NCBI GenBank assembly: GCA_035772785.1
Contig: JAOCPU010000026.1
Coordinates: 1-64,000 of the forward strand
Origin: Phlebiopsis flavidoalba
Lineage: Eukaryota > Basidiomycota > Agaricomycetes > Polyporales > Phanerochaetaceae
Direction of reading: 5' to 3'
Length of the DNA: 64,000 nt
Within the stretch, counting starts at the first letter, position 1; each line of letters opens with the position of its first letter. Position numbers and translations under genes: made by a program. The notes under the pieces are model-generated. The model had not been told where the DNA came from and did not search any database. It was given only the letters and a program-made list of their open reading frames with translations. This document shows positions 45,923 to 57,929 of the stretch, piece after piece.

Positions 45923-46579
45923 TACACGGATATATGTATTTCAGGCAAGGGTATTCTTAGGAAACAGTATAACAGGAACATGTAAAATTATACGCTTTTG
46001 ATACATATGAGACTTGTACGGGTACTAGAGCAGCGCAATGTTCCCCGACTCGAGGAAATGAGACTAGCCAAACAGCACATGGAGGTTTGCAAGAACAATG
46101 CGACCGAGAGTGGGAGGGGTAAAAGGGGTGGATGCAAACAGAGACAGAAGCGAAGGCAAGTACCGAACGGAAAAGTAGGCGCTGCAGGTGGGGGACGGGA
46201 AGGACGCTTAATAATGGAATGGGAGTGGTGTCGAACATGTTGCAGCGGAGAGAAGGGTAAATACTTGATCATATGAAGCAGGCGGTTTAGGGAGGTTACA
46301 AAACGTAAGGTAGCTGTATGAAGTGGATGAGTAGAGGACATGTCGTAGATAGAGCTGTCGAAGGAGTTAAGAACCGAAGGGGAAGAAAGGAAGACCAACT
46401 GTCCGACCGATAACATGAACCGGGTAAATATGCGTTCGAGGTGCTTAGACTTATGTTACATGCGAATATTGCGTTGGAATTGATGCCGAGTTTGAAGTTG
46501 GGATGTTCAATTCGCGCGACTGGCTTCTACGTTGGCCTGGGCCGGCGACATGTTGCGTGTGAGATGATCGTGGCTGGAG
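45923..46579. other. Intergenic region between convergent genes
   Basis: About 650 bases between the F-box gene and the 3' end of the Whi3-like gene. A 92-residue plus-strand frame (45998-46276) has no motif. Nothing else seen. Confidence 0.4.
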
Positions 46580-49500
46580 TCAGCGCTGGGCTGATCGGGT
46601 ATCCGATGGTGAAATGCCGAAAGGAGAAAATGAGGATGGGCCATTGAGACCGTAGCTGTGAGCGGTGGCCCTAGGAAACATTGTGTTGTTCGCGGATATG
46701 GGGGAAAATGCGGCTGCAGGTGGCGACGTCGTTGAGAACCGAGGAGGAGGGGAAGACATGCCCGAGTAAAAGTATGACGACGTCGGGGACGTCATGCCCG
46801 AGCTCACGGTGTCACGACGAGCAGTGCGGAGGCCGTCAAACTCGCCGTAGAATGACTGTGTGCGGCGCTGAACGCTTGCGGACTCTGCTGCTGCTGTTGG
46901 AGGCTGGTTCCATTACCTCCGCTTGTCGGGGTCCGGACGCCGAGTGGGTTCTTGCTATACGAGAGACGGATACCACCAGCTTTGATGAGACCACCGAGAT
47001 TGTCGCCGTTCAGGTCCGCCAATGCACGGCTAGCATGCGTCACATCCTCGAACTGGACCAAATGTAAGCTAGGCGTACACACGAAGACGGTGCGTACAAC
47101 GTACCTCCACAAAGCACATGGGGCCGTTGCTCTTGTGTCTGAAGCAAAGTTGACGATAGCCAGTCTGTCGCGTGAACAGTTCACGGAGGCGCTCCTCTAG
47201 CTTCACCGAAGAGCCACCAGGTGAGGTTGTTGTAGGCAGATTGCCAACGTACAACGTCGTTGATCTGTGCAAACTCAGTACACCATTTGGGGCTTTGTGA
47301 GGCATATTTGACTTACGGGTGGGTTGTGATCACCCGGGTTCCTCCCAGTACTCGAGCTTGTACCCGACGACGGCGAGGGCAGCTGGGGCGACGAAGTACC
47401 CTGCTGGTGTGGTTGCTGAGTGCTCACAGCCAGAGCGCCCACAGCACGCGCAAGGTCGTCTCCGGTTCAGGTGTCCAACTCCATTGGCACTCGAGGAGCT
47501 CGATGTCGGAAGTTCTCGCATTTCCAGGAGAGCCAGGGCGGGGCACCAATGGGTTGGAACGACCGAGTGTCGGGGAGAAGAAGATTGAGGTGGAGTCCGT
47601 GGAGAATGGTGCTCGGACGGGTTGGTGCTTCCAAGAAAAAAAAAAAAACGGGCAGATAACAGTGCACCGGACGGGGGACTGGGAGGCACCTTCATGGGCG
47701 GATAAGGGGCGAGACTTGGTCGTCGGCGGACGGAGGACGCTGCGGGAGGGGGGGCTGCGTGGGAAGAGATAGTCATCTTCCTCTGAGGCAGGACGCTGAC
47801 ACCGATGTCGCGAAAGGGGGGAGCTCTCACGGATTCATTGATGATGCGCCATCGCCTGAGAGAAGTTTCACTCTGGGCTGGTAAGCGACTGGGGGGGTCG
47901 GATGACTGGGTTGGGGGAAACTCTGCATCGGACGACTGGGCGGAGAGACTGTGACCATTGGTGATGCCGCTCTCTCAGCGCTCAGCAATGAGTTTGCGGC
48001 CTTGTCGGACCATTTGTGAAGGAACGGAATGGAACGCCTCGAACGCGAAGGTGTTCTGGCGGAGCCGGGTGGCCTCCTTCTCCTTGCGTTTCCGTTCGCG
48101 TTCACGTTCATCTTCTTCATCTGGGCCCGCTCACGAGCACCCTCGCGTACCAAAGCCCGGAAGCCCGATGTCTGCCCGCTCATCCACTAGTGTGGCACGC
48201 CTCTGTTGTAGGCCAGCAATACCCATCGCTTCCGAGAGCCCCGAGTTCCTTCTCGCGCTGAGAGAAGATCTCCCCATTGATACCGTTACTTCCTAGGCCA
48301 TGTAGGCCGTTCAAAGTAGTGTTCAACCCCTCGGACTGCATGGCAGAAGCGCCATTGAGAAGTGAGGTCACAGGGGAAACGCTGGCACCGGGGCCACGCT
48401 TAGTGTGAAGATTCTTCTTTGCCATTTCTGCCTTGAGAACAGATCCCTTCTCAAGATCGACGCGACGGCCCTGAAGCACGTCACGGGCGTCGAGCGCCGC
48501 TTCGCGAGTGCGGAACTTCGCAAATCCGATGATCTGCTTGCGCGGCGGCTGCGCTGGGACGTTCGTCGGGACAAAGTGGTTTTTCATCACCAAAGGGCAT
48601 CGGTCCTGAGCCCCACGAGGAGGTGGTTCCGTCGCGACCGTCGACCACCACACCACCTTGATTCACAGTTACAAGGTTATACGGGTCATTTGAACCAGCG
48701 TAATGCGCGGGAGCTCCGGCTGTGCGGCCATTCTGACCGTTTGCTTAGCGAACCGTACGAAGTGAGTTCACGGTTAGGGATCTTGAGCGTGGCAAGCCTC
48801 AAATCCAGAAGAGAACGTGAACATATTCTGGAATTCGCGCTCCTAGACCCATGATCAGCCCATTCTGATCGTATATAGTCCGAGAACAGTTTCACGTACC
48901 GACATATCGTCCGGGAACCCAACGACGAAGATGGTGGCTAGATATCTCCTCTTGGGGGTTGCTGCTGAGACGCCTGGACAGCGGCGGTTGCCCCGACAAG
49001 TGAGGAACCCTGTGCCCCGCCTGGTCCACCAACGAGACGCGGTGTAGGGTGGGAACCGAAATGACCTTGCGTGTTGTAGAGGGTTCTGTGTGGGAGAGCG
49101 GGTGGGAGATACCATTCAGGCAGCTTAGGTGCCTGTCAACGCCTGAGCGCCCTGCTGATGTTGTCCAACCAAAGCGTTCTGCGCGTCCCGCAAAAATCTC
49201 CTGGGGGAGCGGGCCTTCATGTTGCGTGGGAGCAGGCTCCAGCCCAAGACGCGATAAGCATCCATGGCGCTAAAGGCTCGGTTGGCTTTGTCTGTACAAG
49301 ATGGAATCCGATTGTTGGGCGCCAATTGCCGTAGTCGTATCGTCCTGGGTGATGAAATCGGTTCCTAAAGGAGGTCGCCGAGCCGTCTGAGTTGCGACGG
49401 GGGAAAGAGGAATTTTGCACATAGATTTCCTGGGGAAGGAGTATGAAGGGCGTAGCAAAAGCTGACTGAGAGTTATTCCCAGCCCCCCCCCCCCCCGAAA

Positions 49501-50083
49501 GAGAAAGCGGTGTTTTGGTGTCGCGCTCGGGTGTTGAAGCATTGAAAGGCCCAGACGACCTAAGGAGGGGTCAGAAGGTAATCCGTTGAGGGATTGGAAG
49601 GCTACCGATAATTAAAGAGTTGCATCGTGGCTCATAGGAAGATGCAGATTGAAAATCAGGCTGGAGAACTGTGGATATCTCCATGCCTGTTATACAGTTG
49701 GCTGAGGACGGAGGCCGTGGTCGTGGGAATGGATCCGTCAAGAGAGCCGTGGGCGACCCGTTAAGCGTAGTTGGAAGCACATGTTCCGACTCTGGGTGAC
49801 TCCGGATGGGGTGCATCTGTTGAGCACTTCTGCGCCTGCTGCATGAAATTTGATAGTGGACAGAGTATAGGGTCTATGGAAGTGCGGTTCGCAACAGGGC
49901 CCAGGTGTACCAGAGGATCGAGGGTCCCTCTGAGTCCGAAGACGACATAGGCTCCGTATTTGCTTGTGCATTGAGGCTGTCCGAAGAAGGAGAGCGGTTA
50001 TGTACCTCCTCGTCGGCTAGGAGTTGGTGGTAGGATTTTGCCGGGGAAAGCGAGGGGCCCACGGCTGTGATCGTAGACGCCAT
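46580..50083 (-). CDS. Whi3/Mde7-like RNA-binding protein with RRM domains
   Basis: Predicted cytoplasmic mRNA-binding protein of the Whi3 group, which restrains G1 cyclin mRNA in yeast and controls polarity in filamentous fungi. The start [20 protein letters not shown] at 50083 opens a serine-rich, low-complexity N-terminus. A first RRM is spread over exons: [15 protein letters not shown] near 48910 and [20 protein letters not shown] near 48510, then [21 protein letters not shown] long disordered stretch follows. The second RRM is the family hallmark: [12 protein letters not shown] near 47260, [46 protein letters not shown] and [15 protein letters not shown]. The C-terminus is glutamine-, serine- and proline-rich and stops at 46580. 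A C14 run and several indels break the disordered part. Possible TATA-like TATTTATAA near 50240. Confidence 0.85.
49483..49496 (+). repeat. Homopolymer C14
   Basis: Fourteen C on the plus strand (poly-glycine or frame break on the minus strand) inside the low-complexity N-terminal part of the Whi3-like gene. Length likely unreliable. Confidence 0.9.
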
Positions 50084-52759
50084 AGTGGGAAGGGCGGATG
50101 GAGGCGTGAATGGGCCAAGTAAAACTGTGTGGATATAGGTTCAACGAGGGGCGGGCGAGAGGCGACGGAGATTCAAAACATCAACAGCCAAAGCGGCAAC
50201 GAGCAAAGCGAGAGAGGCGGACGCGAATGGTTGCCGGTTATAAATACAGACTGGATGATACTAGAGCAGGCGTGTGCTGGTAGTGTACGTGCTCGGGGGC
50301 GTGCTCGACGATGTTGCAGAAAGCGCGACGCGTGAGACTGTACACTTTGAGGTGCACGTCCTGTGATACATAAGGCGCTGCGAGGGGGACCAAGCAACGT
50401 AGGACGGGCTGTGTGATTGATGGCGTGGGGTCCGACGACGGTGCAGCGTCGGGACAGCGAGGGATGGGGCGCTCTCGCTGTGGGCTGACGTGAGGATGGC
50501 GAGTCCGATTTGATGATTGGGGGATGAAGCGGACGCGCCGAACGATTCGTCGGAGTTCTGGAATAGCCACGCTATTTGCTTGGTGGGCCGGCTCGCGCAC
50601 GGGCCACAAAAATAAGACAAATGATCGCCAACGACAAATACAGCACGTACCCAAGACCACGGATCTCGGGCGCGGTGGACGACATACGCGCGAGCCCGTC
50701 GTCATTGTCATTGCCAGCCCATGCTCCGTATAGGTGGCGGCTGGCAGGTCTGCGGCGCATACACAATTAAATGGTCACTTCACCTGGTTACCCTCACTCT
50801 TCTAGTCCAAACTTTGGTGCGCCCGGACCTCGTCTCATCCAGGTCCTCCGGAGGTCACAAGGCGCGTCCGGGTGTCTGATAACACTGTTTCCAGATCACA
50901 CGGCCTGCCAGTCGCCGCCCCAGACAGTCCGACAACGTGAGCAGACGGTACGAAGGTTCCACCACAAACAGGAGAATTAAATCTCTTGACTGTGAATACC
51001 ACCGGCCGCGGCGGCCCGCGTCCCACACACGTGGTTTGTTAGAAGTCAAGAAGAGAAACTTAGCGACGACACACGAAAAGAGAATGACAGCATTGGGGGG
51101 TTCGTCCCCACCGCCAGGCAGCCTTTCCCACCGGTGATATTGGACTGAAACGGTCTCACGGTCTTATAAAGTCCTTCACCCATGGTACTTGCGTCAGGAT
51201 GTATTCCCGCACCGTCCCCACGCACCCCATAGCCTCAGTTATTTTCACATTCGACTCAGTCCTCATTTTGTCGTCAACACCATGCCTGACGACGGCCTCT
51301 TGAGGGTCAAATGGCCTCCCCACCGAATGTTAGAACCAATGATCGTTCCGTAACGCTGGATCTGTTCTACGTTACGATTGTACCAAACAGACCAAGCGTC
51401 GTCCGCTCGATACAGAAGTTACCGATATTCCCGGTCACACACACAGAAAGCACCATGCCAATTAACGAGCCAGTCCGTGAAACACTCAACGCCAGAGTCT
51501 AAGAGTTGTATGAGCCCAGCATGACGAGCCACCACTTCGTCACACTCCGGACATGTCATCCACAGCCGACACGAAAGCCGCCAAGCATAGACCACGCAAC
51601 ATTTTCCGCCACGAATCTGGCCCCAAGCCTGCCCCGACCGTGCAGACCCAAACGGTCCCACTAGTGCGACAGTCAATTCCAAAACTGGGGCCCATACAAC
51701 ACCTGACTTCGGCATCAACTCGTCTTGGGCAACCGACGACAGACGCTTTCACACCGTATGTCAAACATAGCAGGAGCGCTACAGCCGCGGTCCATTCCAC
51801 GGGATTCTGGTCTGATTGCCCCCTTTCTCCAAAAACCCAACCATCCGTCCCCTGACAGCCCCCTGCACACTGGCTCTCCTACTGTATGTCCACCTCGCAT
51901 AGCCGAGCTAGGAACGCTCACGCCAACGCCAGTATGAGGCGCGAACTCGCCCCAGCAGCACGACAAGCTCCCCGATGAAACCTTCCAACCGTGCTCTCGA
52001 CCACCGCCCTAACCCCTCCACGCACAGCACGCCATACAGCCCGACCCGAGCCCGTGGATCATAGTAGGGCAAGTCTATCGCTCTAGCTGCTGCGGCCTAC
52101 GATCGGACCGTGCGCTCCCCCCCCGGCCCGTAGCCTGGTAATGTGTTGCGTGAACACCTGTCCAGGAGGAATGCGGCGCTCCCCCCCCCGCGCCCGGCGC
52201 CCCCCGGTTAACCCGTAGACACCCGGTACGACGGGACCGACGCATTCTGGCCGGATCGACCTTTCTCAGTGTTATAGCCACGGCCGCGGGAGGAGAAGAG
52301 CGGCGTGTCCTAGAACATTTGTCAGTCATGTGCACATCTGTCCGCGCTAGTCCGTCTTCGACAATAACAGTGGAGGTTATGACCATGACAAGACGCAATT
52401 CGCGCCGACATCAGAGGTGCTCGCCCCCAGTTGACAGGCCGCTCCTCACGCGCCGCAGGCCAAAGAGAAGTAGGAGGGACGACTGTCTTTGGCGTCTACT
52501 TGTGGGCAAACAGCTCAGCCCCTCGCTCTCCAGAAGGCTTTTGATGTCATCAGTGTTGTTGTGAAACCTTATTTCTGTACGACCCTAACCCCGCGAGTTG
52601 TTAGAAAACAGTGGCGTGATTTAGCCCTAGCAGTACAATGTCAACGTTTACCACTGTATGGTAACATGTATTCGATACAGAGGTACAATTGTACAACAAG
52701 GCGGGATAGATAGTGCGCACAGTGAGCACGACAAAGGGGACCGAGATCAGAACCATCGT
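50084..52759. other. Long stretch without a recognisable gene
   Basis: About 2.7 kb between the start of the Whi3-like gene and the end of eIF3b. It must hold the promoter and leader of the Whi3-like gene. Open frames reach 157 residues on the minus strand (50238-50711) and about 100 residues on both strands at 51.5-52.4 kb, but none shows a motif. Runs of C occur at about 52118-52190. I see no RNA gene. Confidence 0.4.
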
Positions 52760-55384
52760 TTATTCGGGGACCTCCTCTTCGATCTGCTCGATAACTTCAT
52801 CGACACCAAACCTGGATCTCTTCCTTCTCCTCCTCCTGCTGCACCTTCTGAGCCACTGAGTGCTGTCCCTCTTACTGTCCTCCTTGGCTGCCGGGGGCGC
52901 GAATACGCCAGGCATTCCACTCCGTCGACGAGACGCTTCCTGTGGGCAATGAGCTCGGCGCTGACGTTGCTCTCCTCCGCAGCATCCTCCTCGTCGAACT
53001 GCCTGCTGAACTCCTTGAGGTTTCGGCGGATTTGGCGTTGCTGCTCCTTGCTAAGAAGTGTACGAGGACGTGGCCGCCAGAGGAACTGCTTGAAGCGATC
53101 GAGGATGTGCTTCTCGAGCTCCTGGCCACGGAAGTCCCAAATGGCGAAACCATTTTCGATCTGCACAAACCTTGTAAGTGAACAGGCCCTAGAGAGTTCG
53201 AGATAGACATACCGTGTGCCTCCACGCGCTAGCACTGGTGGCGAGGTAACGACCGCTGGGATCCCACTCGGCATCAGTCAAAGCATAGTGGTCAGCAGTG
53301 CCAAGGTGCTGAATGCCAGTTCCCCACTCCTTCTCCTGGTTGGCATTCTCGCGACGGTTCTCGTCCCAAGTTGAAGTCGAGATCCCAGAAACTCAAGCTC
53401 AGACTTGGATGTTGAGCCAACCGTTCCGAGGACGACATGCCGGCCACGGGGAGACCATCGGATCGTGTTGCTTGTTCGCCCTGGCAATGAACCTGAACAC
53501 AAATTTAAGCACAGTCATCGTCACATCGAAATGCCATCCTTCGACTTACGCAAAATCTTGAAGTCGCCCTTGCCACGAACGAGTTGGTAGAAGCTGACAT
53601 CAGTCTTGATCGTCACACACCAGGTGCAGGGTTTCCAAGGTTGGGATCGCTGCTGGAGATAATAGCAAAGCGCTCTCCCTTGGGTTCCCATGAGAATTCT
53701 GTGACAGCATCTGGAGAAGATCATCAATAGCCGCAAAGCATTCACAATAAGACTCTATACACACCCTTGAGCTCAACGACTTCCACTGGGAAATCTTCTT
53801 CTCGCGGACACGGAAGATTTCAAGGTTACAGAAGATGGACTTCTTGGTCTTTGTGTGGCGGTCACCTTGACGCAAAGGAAGTCGCCCTGGTTCTGCCAGT
53901 ACAACTTGCACTAAAGGAGAATAAGCACATGTGCTTGCGATGGCAGTAAATTCCTACCTCTGTGACGTTGAACAGGTTCTTCTGCCGCATAATGTTGCGT
54001 CCTGGGAAGTTGATGACAGTGACACGGGCAGGGCCGTTCGCGACCTCAGGCGTCCAGTACGCGAGCATGTTCTCTTTCGGTTTCTTGCCCTGGGCAATAG
54101 CCTTATCGGCCTCTTCGCGGTCCTTGTCGCCGTGAGGGCACCACTCAAAGTCGACGACGCCCTCAATCTTGATGCTCTTCTTGTCGTGCAATCGCATACT
54201 TGGCAGCTCGTAGACACTGATCTGCTGACGCGGACGTGACGCGGCCGACAAACTGGTCGTCTGCGCTCCACTTCATCGCGGGCCACTGCATTTGCCGCTT
54301 CGCACCATCCTCACTCCCTCGGGTTGTGCGGACGGGAAGGTACGGAGAAGGTTGCCTGTCTTTAGGTCCCAGACGGCGATGTTGTTTTTCCCTCATCCTC
54401 AGGCGAGAAGTATTGTGGGCCCTGCTGGGCACCCTCGGGAACGTGGATCGGGTCGTGGGACCAAGTAACGAGGAAATTCTCGTTTGGCGAGAAGTCGATG
54501 AGCTTGACGAAAGGGTGTGCGAAACGGTGTTGGGCCTCCCAAGAGGAGCCGCCCCAGAGACGGACACCCTGTCTGTGGAGAGTTGCGAAGTAGGTGCCGA
54601 GAGGGGACCAAGAGACGTAGAGATCCGTCCAGCCCTGTAAATCGACGAAATGAGACGTCCGCATATAGAGCAGAAAAACTACTTACATTGCGTTCGTGCG
54701 CAACCTCACATTGGGAGGGCTTTCCATGCCAGTGTATCTGTACTTCTTCCCCACGGTAAGTAGCAATACTGGTCGCGTCCTTGAGGGTCGCCCAGCCATG
54801 CGCGAAGGTGCTCCTAAAATGACTGTAAACCTTCAAGGGCGGCAGGTATCTGAGTTAAGCTAACCTTGGGCTTGTAAGGCTCGGGCTCGGGCTCATTCCA
54901 TGCCTCATCCATGTTCAAGTACTTTTCAACGTCGGTGAAGCGGGTAATGGAGAAGGTGTGCCTGGTGTCGAAGGGATGTCCGTTCATGGCTGCCATAGCA
55001 TATGGCAGCGTCTTCGGAGGTTTTGAAAGTGGCGAACAAAAGGCTATGTAGCCATTGATATCATTAAAAGAGGATAAATCCATAAGTTCACGCACCCCTT
55101 GCTCTCTTTCCCGTACTGTCATCCCAAGGTAGATGCATATTCGTCGGGTTTGATGGGCGCGCCCTTCTTGCCAAAGTCTTTTGAGATCTTCGTAAGTAGC
55201 TTTTCCAGCTTTGACTTGTCAATAACGGGGACGCCGTCTATGACCAGAATATTGTCCAAGCCCTCATCAAGCTGGACCTGGTATCTGCACAGAATCACTT
55301 GAGAACTGCGCCCACACCCAAAGATAGTTTTGGTACTGACTTTGCCTCGATGTCAGAGTAATCAATGTCTTCGACATCGTCCAT
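52760..55384 (-). CDS. PRT1: Eukaryotic translation initiation factor 3 subunit B
   Basis: Scaffold subunit of eIF3, needed for recruiting the 40S ribosome to mRNA; cytosolic. Start MDDVEDIDYSDIEAK at 55384. An N-terminal RRM contains QLDEGLDNILVIDGVPVIDK, LEKLLTKISKDFGKKGAPIK, DINGYIAFCS and PYAMAAMNGHPFDTRHTFSI. After TDVEKYLNMDEAWNEPEPEP comes the beta-propeller: WTDLYVSWSPLGTYFATLHR, VRLWGGSSWEAQHRFAHPFV, LIDFSPNENFLVTWSHDP, SVYELPSMRLHDKKSIKIEG, VVDFEWCPHGDKDREEADKA, MLAYWTPEVANGPARVTVIN and KTDVSFYQLVRGKGDFKIL. The C-terminus has NGFAIWDFRGQELEKHILDR, KQFLWRPRPRTLLSKEQQRQ, a lysine/arginine tract and EVIEQIEEEVPE with TAA at 52760. Length fits about 730-750 residues. Several short introns and indels. 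Essential and single-copy in fungi, so the breaks are probably sequence errors. Confidence 0.97.
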
Positions 55385-55623
55385 GTGATGTACCATTCAC
55401 GCCGTTAGGTGCCATGGCGGGATTTTGGGGAGGAGGTCGTGCGCGGCGGTGTGAGCAAAGATTTTGCGACGCCGATGCACTCAGACGCGCGTGGGAACAT
55501 TCACCGAAAACGGCAACTACTCTATTTCACCCTTATGTTATGCGATCCAGGGTTTCCAGACATACGTTTGCAGTCAATCATCCGAATATTGTACATTCAT
55601 AATCTAATCCTACATTTGTCAAG

Positions 55624-56575
55624 TCATTCATCTTTGGCAGGCAGCACTTTCTCCATCCAAGTTTGCAAATCGTCAATCTCCTCGTCGTTGGGCGGAGTGA
55701 ACAAGTCCTGCATAGCCGTGGAATTCCAATCCGACAACGTCGTCCTTCGTGGCCTCTGCGATACCAAGGTTACTCTTCAGGAAAGTAGCAGATTGCTCCG
55801 CCCACTGATATCTGACGAGTGGGTCGCTCTTTCCGTGACCCCAGAAGATTGGAAGCTTCTTAACGTGGTCATTTGCCATCTAACAAAACCAACGGTGTGA
55901 GGACGTCGAGTTCAAACATTCAACACATGACTTACAGCTTTGAATTTCGACTTCAACGGGAGCCACGAGCTCATAACAACCACTCCGCCCAGCTTTCGCT
56001 CTGAGGTTAGACCGGTCAAGAGGCTCATGACGCCTCCCTGGCTGAATCCGCCAATGATAATGCGGTCGGCAGGGATCCCAGCGTCGACCTCTGCGGTAAT
56101 GAGCTCGTTGATACTGCGAACTGAGCGCAGCATTCCTGGTTCGTCCTCGGTAGAGAAGTCAAAGCTCTCGATGTCAAACCTAGGGGGTTGTCAGGGTGTG
56201 TGAACCATCTCCAAGCGGAGGGCTATCGTACCACGGACGCCATGCGAGCACCACCATTGGCGGTGACAGGAGTTTCGGGCCTGTGAAAATGAGAACGTAT
56301 GAACAAACCGTTAGAAGTTCGGTCGATATCTTATGATCACTCACGCATGAGGGAGTATCCATTTGATATGCTTCAAGGAAGGTGTACCCCCTAGCATAGT
56401 AGCAACTGGCTGCCAGCCATAGCCAGAGTCGCCAAGGCCCTATCATCGCGTATGATCAGCATAGTAGCTGCTACGTGAATAGCTAACCAGATTATACATG
56501 TACGAAGATGACCGTTGCCGTGTGCTTTGCGCGAGCAGCAACAGTCAAGAACTTGAGAGGTTGCAGAGCGGCCAT
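55624..56575 (-). CDS. APT1: Acyl-protein thioesterase 1 (lysophospholipase-like alpha/beta hydrolase)
   Basis: Removes palmitate from cysteine of proteins such as G-alpha subunits; cytosolic serine hydrolase. Start MAALQPLKFLTVAARAKHTA at 56575, then TVIFVHG, an intron, GLGDSGYGWQPVATMLGG, SLKHIKWILPHA, an intron, PETPVTANGGARM, a third intron, FDIESFDFSTEDEPGMLRSV, PADRIIIGGFSQGGVMSLLT with the nucleophile Ser in GFSQGG, GGVVVMSSWLPLKSKFKA, LPIFWGHGKSDPLV with the catalytic Asp, and HGYAGLVHSA with the catalytic His. The first five exons read without any indel. One frame change after HSA restores DEEIDDLQTWMEKVLPAKDE before the TGA at 55624; without it the protein would end early. Length (about 240 residues) fits the family. 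Same strand as eIF3b, 240 bases upstream of it; divergent from TRM10. Confidence 0.94.
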
Positions 56576-56809
56576 CTCGTCCGAGCTTGTTGTGAAGAAG
56601 ACGTATAGTGCGAGGAGGCCAGAGAGAAAGAGTAGGAAGCGAAACGGTGAAGGCATGTAACCAGAACAGTTTAACTAGCGGACCCGCTTGCTTCCACCCT
56701 TCTCCCATTCGCCATCTCGTCATTTTCGACGTCTTCACGATTCGCGTTTCTTTCACGCAGGCACACGCTAAAGTGAACGCGGTGTCTGAAAAGACACTCA
56801 AAAGCCGCC
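56576..56809. promoter_or_regulatory. Divergent promoter region, APT1 / TRM10
   Basis: 234 bases separate the two start codons and must contain both promoters. CT-rich stretches precede the TRM10 start; no TATA box seen. Confidence 0.5.
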
Positions 56810-57928
56810 ATGACATCGGACCCGCAAGCTCAAACAGAGCAATCGGCACCGGCTTCCACTCCCGCCCCCACCACCACGGAGACTGCATCACAGCAGCCCT
56901 TGTCAAAAAAAATGCACAGAAAAGGATTGCGAGGGCGGCTCGCATAGCAGAGCAGAAGAAGGAACGTCGTGCGTACGAGAAAGAGAAGAAAAAGGAGAAG
57001 AAGAGAGAGTTGGCGGCAAAAGGGCTGCGGGAGAGTTGGATGAGGAGCAGGATGGGACCAAGGAAGAAAGGCAAGGCTCGAGGCGCCCGAGGACGCCGTT
57101 TTGGGGCTCGGTATTGTCGTAGATTTAGGCTTTGACGACATGATGACAGAAAACGTAAGTGTGCTTGCACAGTGGCGGTCACGCAGAGACACCGATTGTA
57201 TGCGCTATTCCTCATAGGGAAGTCAAATCTTTGACAAGCCAACTTGCATACACATACAACGCAAACGAAGAAAGAAAAGCATCCAGCCCGTTCTCGCTCC
57301 TGTTATTCACCTCATTAAATGGCCGCACATTCACGATCGTCTTGAAGGGATGAGCGACGCGGCATACAAGAGGTGGAAGGACACACAGTGGTGCATGAAA
57401 GTTACGAGAGGCTTTGGGAGTGGTAAGAGAAGCGAGACGGCCCCAGAACAGCAAGCAATAGGTTCAAGGCCGAGGTTGAGGGTGGGGCGAGGGTGAGGGT
57501 GTGAAGGGGGGCGCACAGGTGGAGGTCGGTAACGGATTCGCAAAGTGCAGCCCAAGAAGACCGTTGTGTATCTCACCTCCAACGCGGACAGCACAGACGA
57601 GCTCTCGGAACTGAAGAAGGAGAAACGTACATTATTGGCGGAATATGTGACCATAATCGATACAAGGTGGGCTAAACCCGTACAAGGTCATGACGTGAAT
57701 TGACCCAGGCGCAGAACCTCTGCCTGTGAACAATGGCTGAAACCTCGGGAATCCGTTCTGCGCGTCTTCTCCCTATCGGGACACACCTGGCCGAATTGAA
57801 GACGAGGAAGGTGTTAACGGTGAACCAGACTTTTCGAGATCCTGCTAAAGTGGGTGGAGACGAGAGACTGGACGGGACGCGCTTGAGGGGGTCCATTTCC
57901 CAAGAGAAAGTTCAACGAAGAAGGGTAG
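56810..57928 (+). CDS. TRM10: tRNA (guanine-N1)-methyltransferase TRM10
   Basis: SPOUT-family enzyme that methylates N1 of guanosine 9 in tRNA with S-adenosylmethionine. Start MTSDPQAQTEQ at 56810. A basic N-terminal helix, ERRAYEKEKKKEKKRELAAK, binds tRNA. The catalytic part follows: ARIVVDLGFDDMMTEN, an intron, EVKSLTSQLAYTYNAN, LTSLNGRTF, DAAYKRWKDTQWC, VYLTSNADSTDELSE, YIIGGICDHNRYK with the conserved Asp, then NMAETSGIRSARLPIG, THLAELKTRKVLTVNQTF, LLKWVETRDWTRALE and KRKFNEEG with TAG at 57926-57928. This order and length (about 300 residues) match the family. Indels occur near 56930, 57030, 57265, 57345, 57625, 57765 and 57838. A different, longer open frame on the opposite strand is a shadow. 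Confidence 0.96.
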
Positions 57929-57929
57929 A

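Noticed and set aside
56391..57242. Open frame of 283 residues on the minus strand
   Set aside because: It lies opposite the basic helix of TRM10 and overlaps the APT1 first exons in a different frame. Its translation has no family features.
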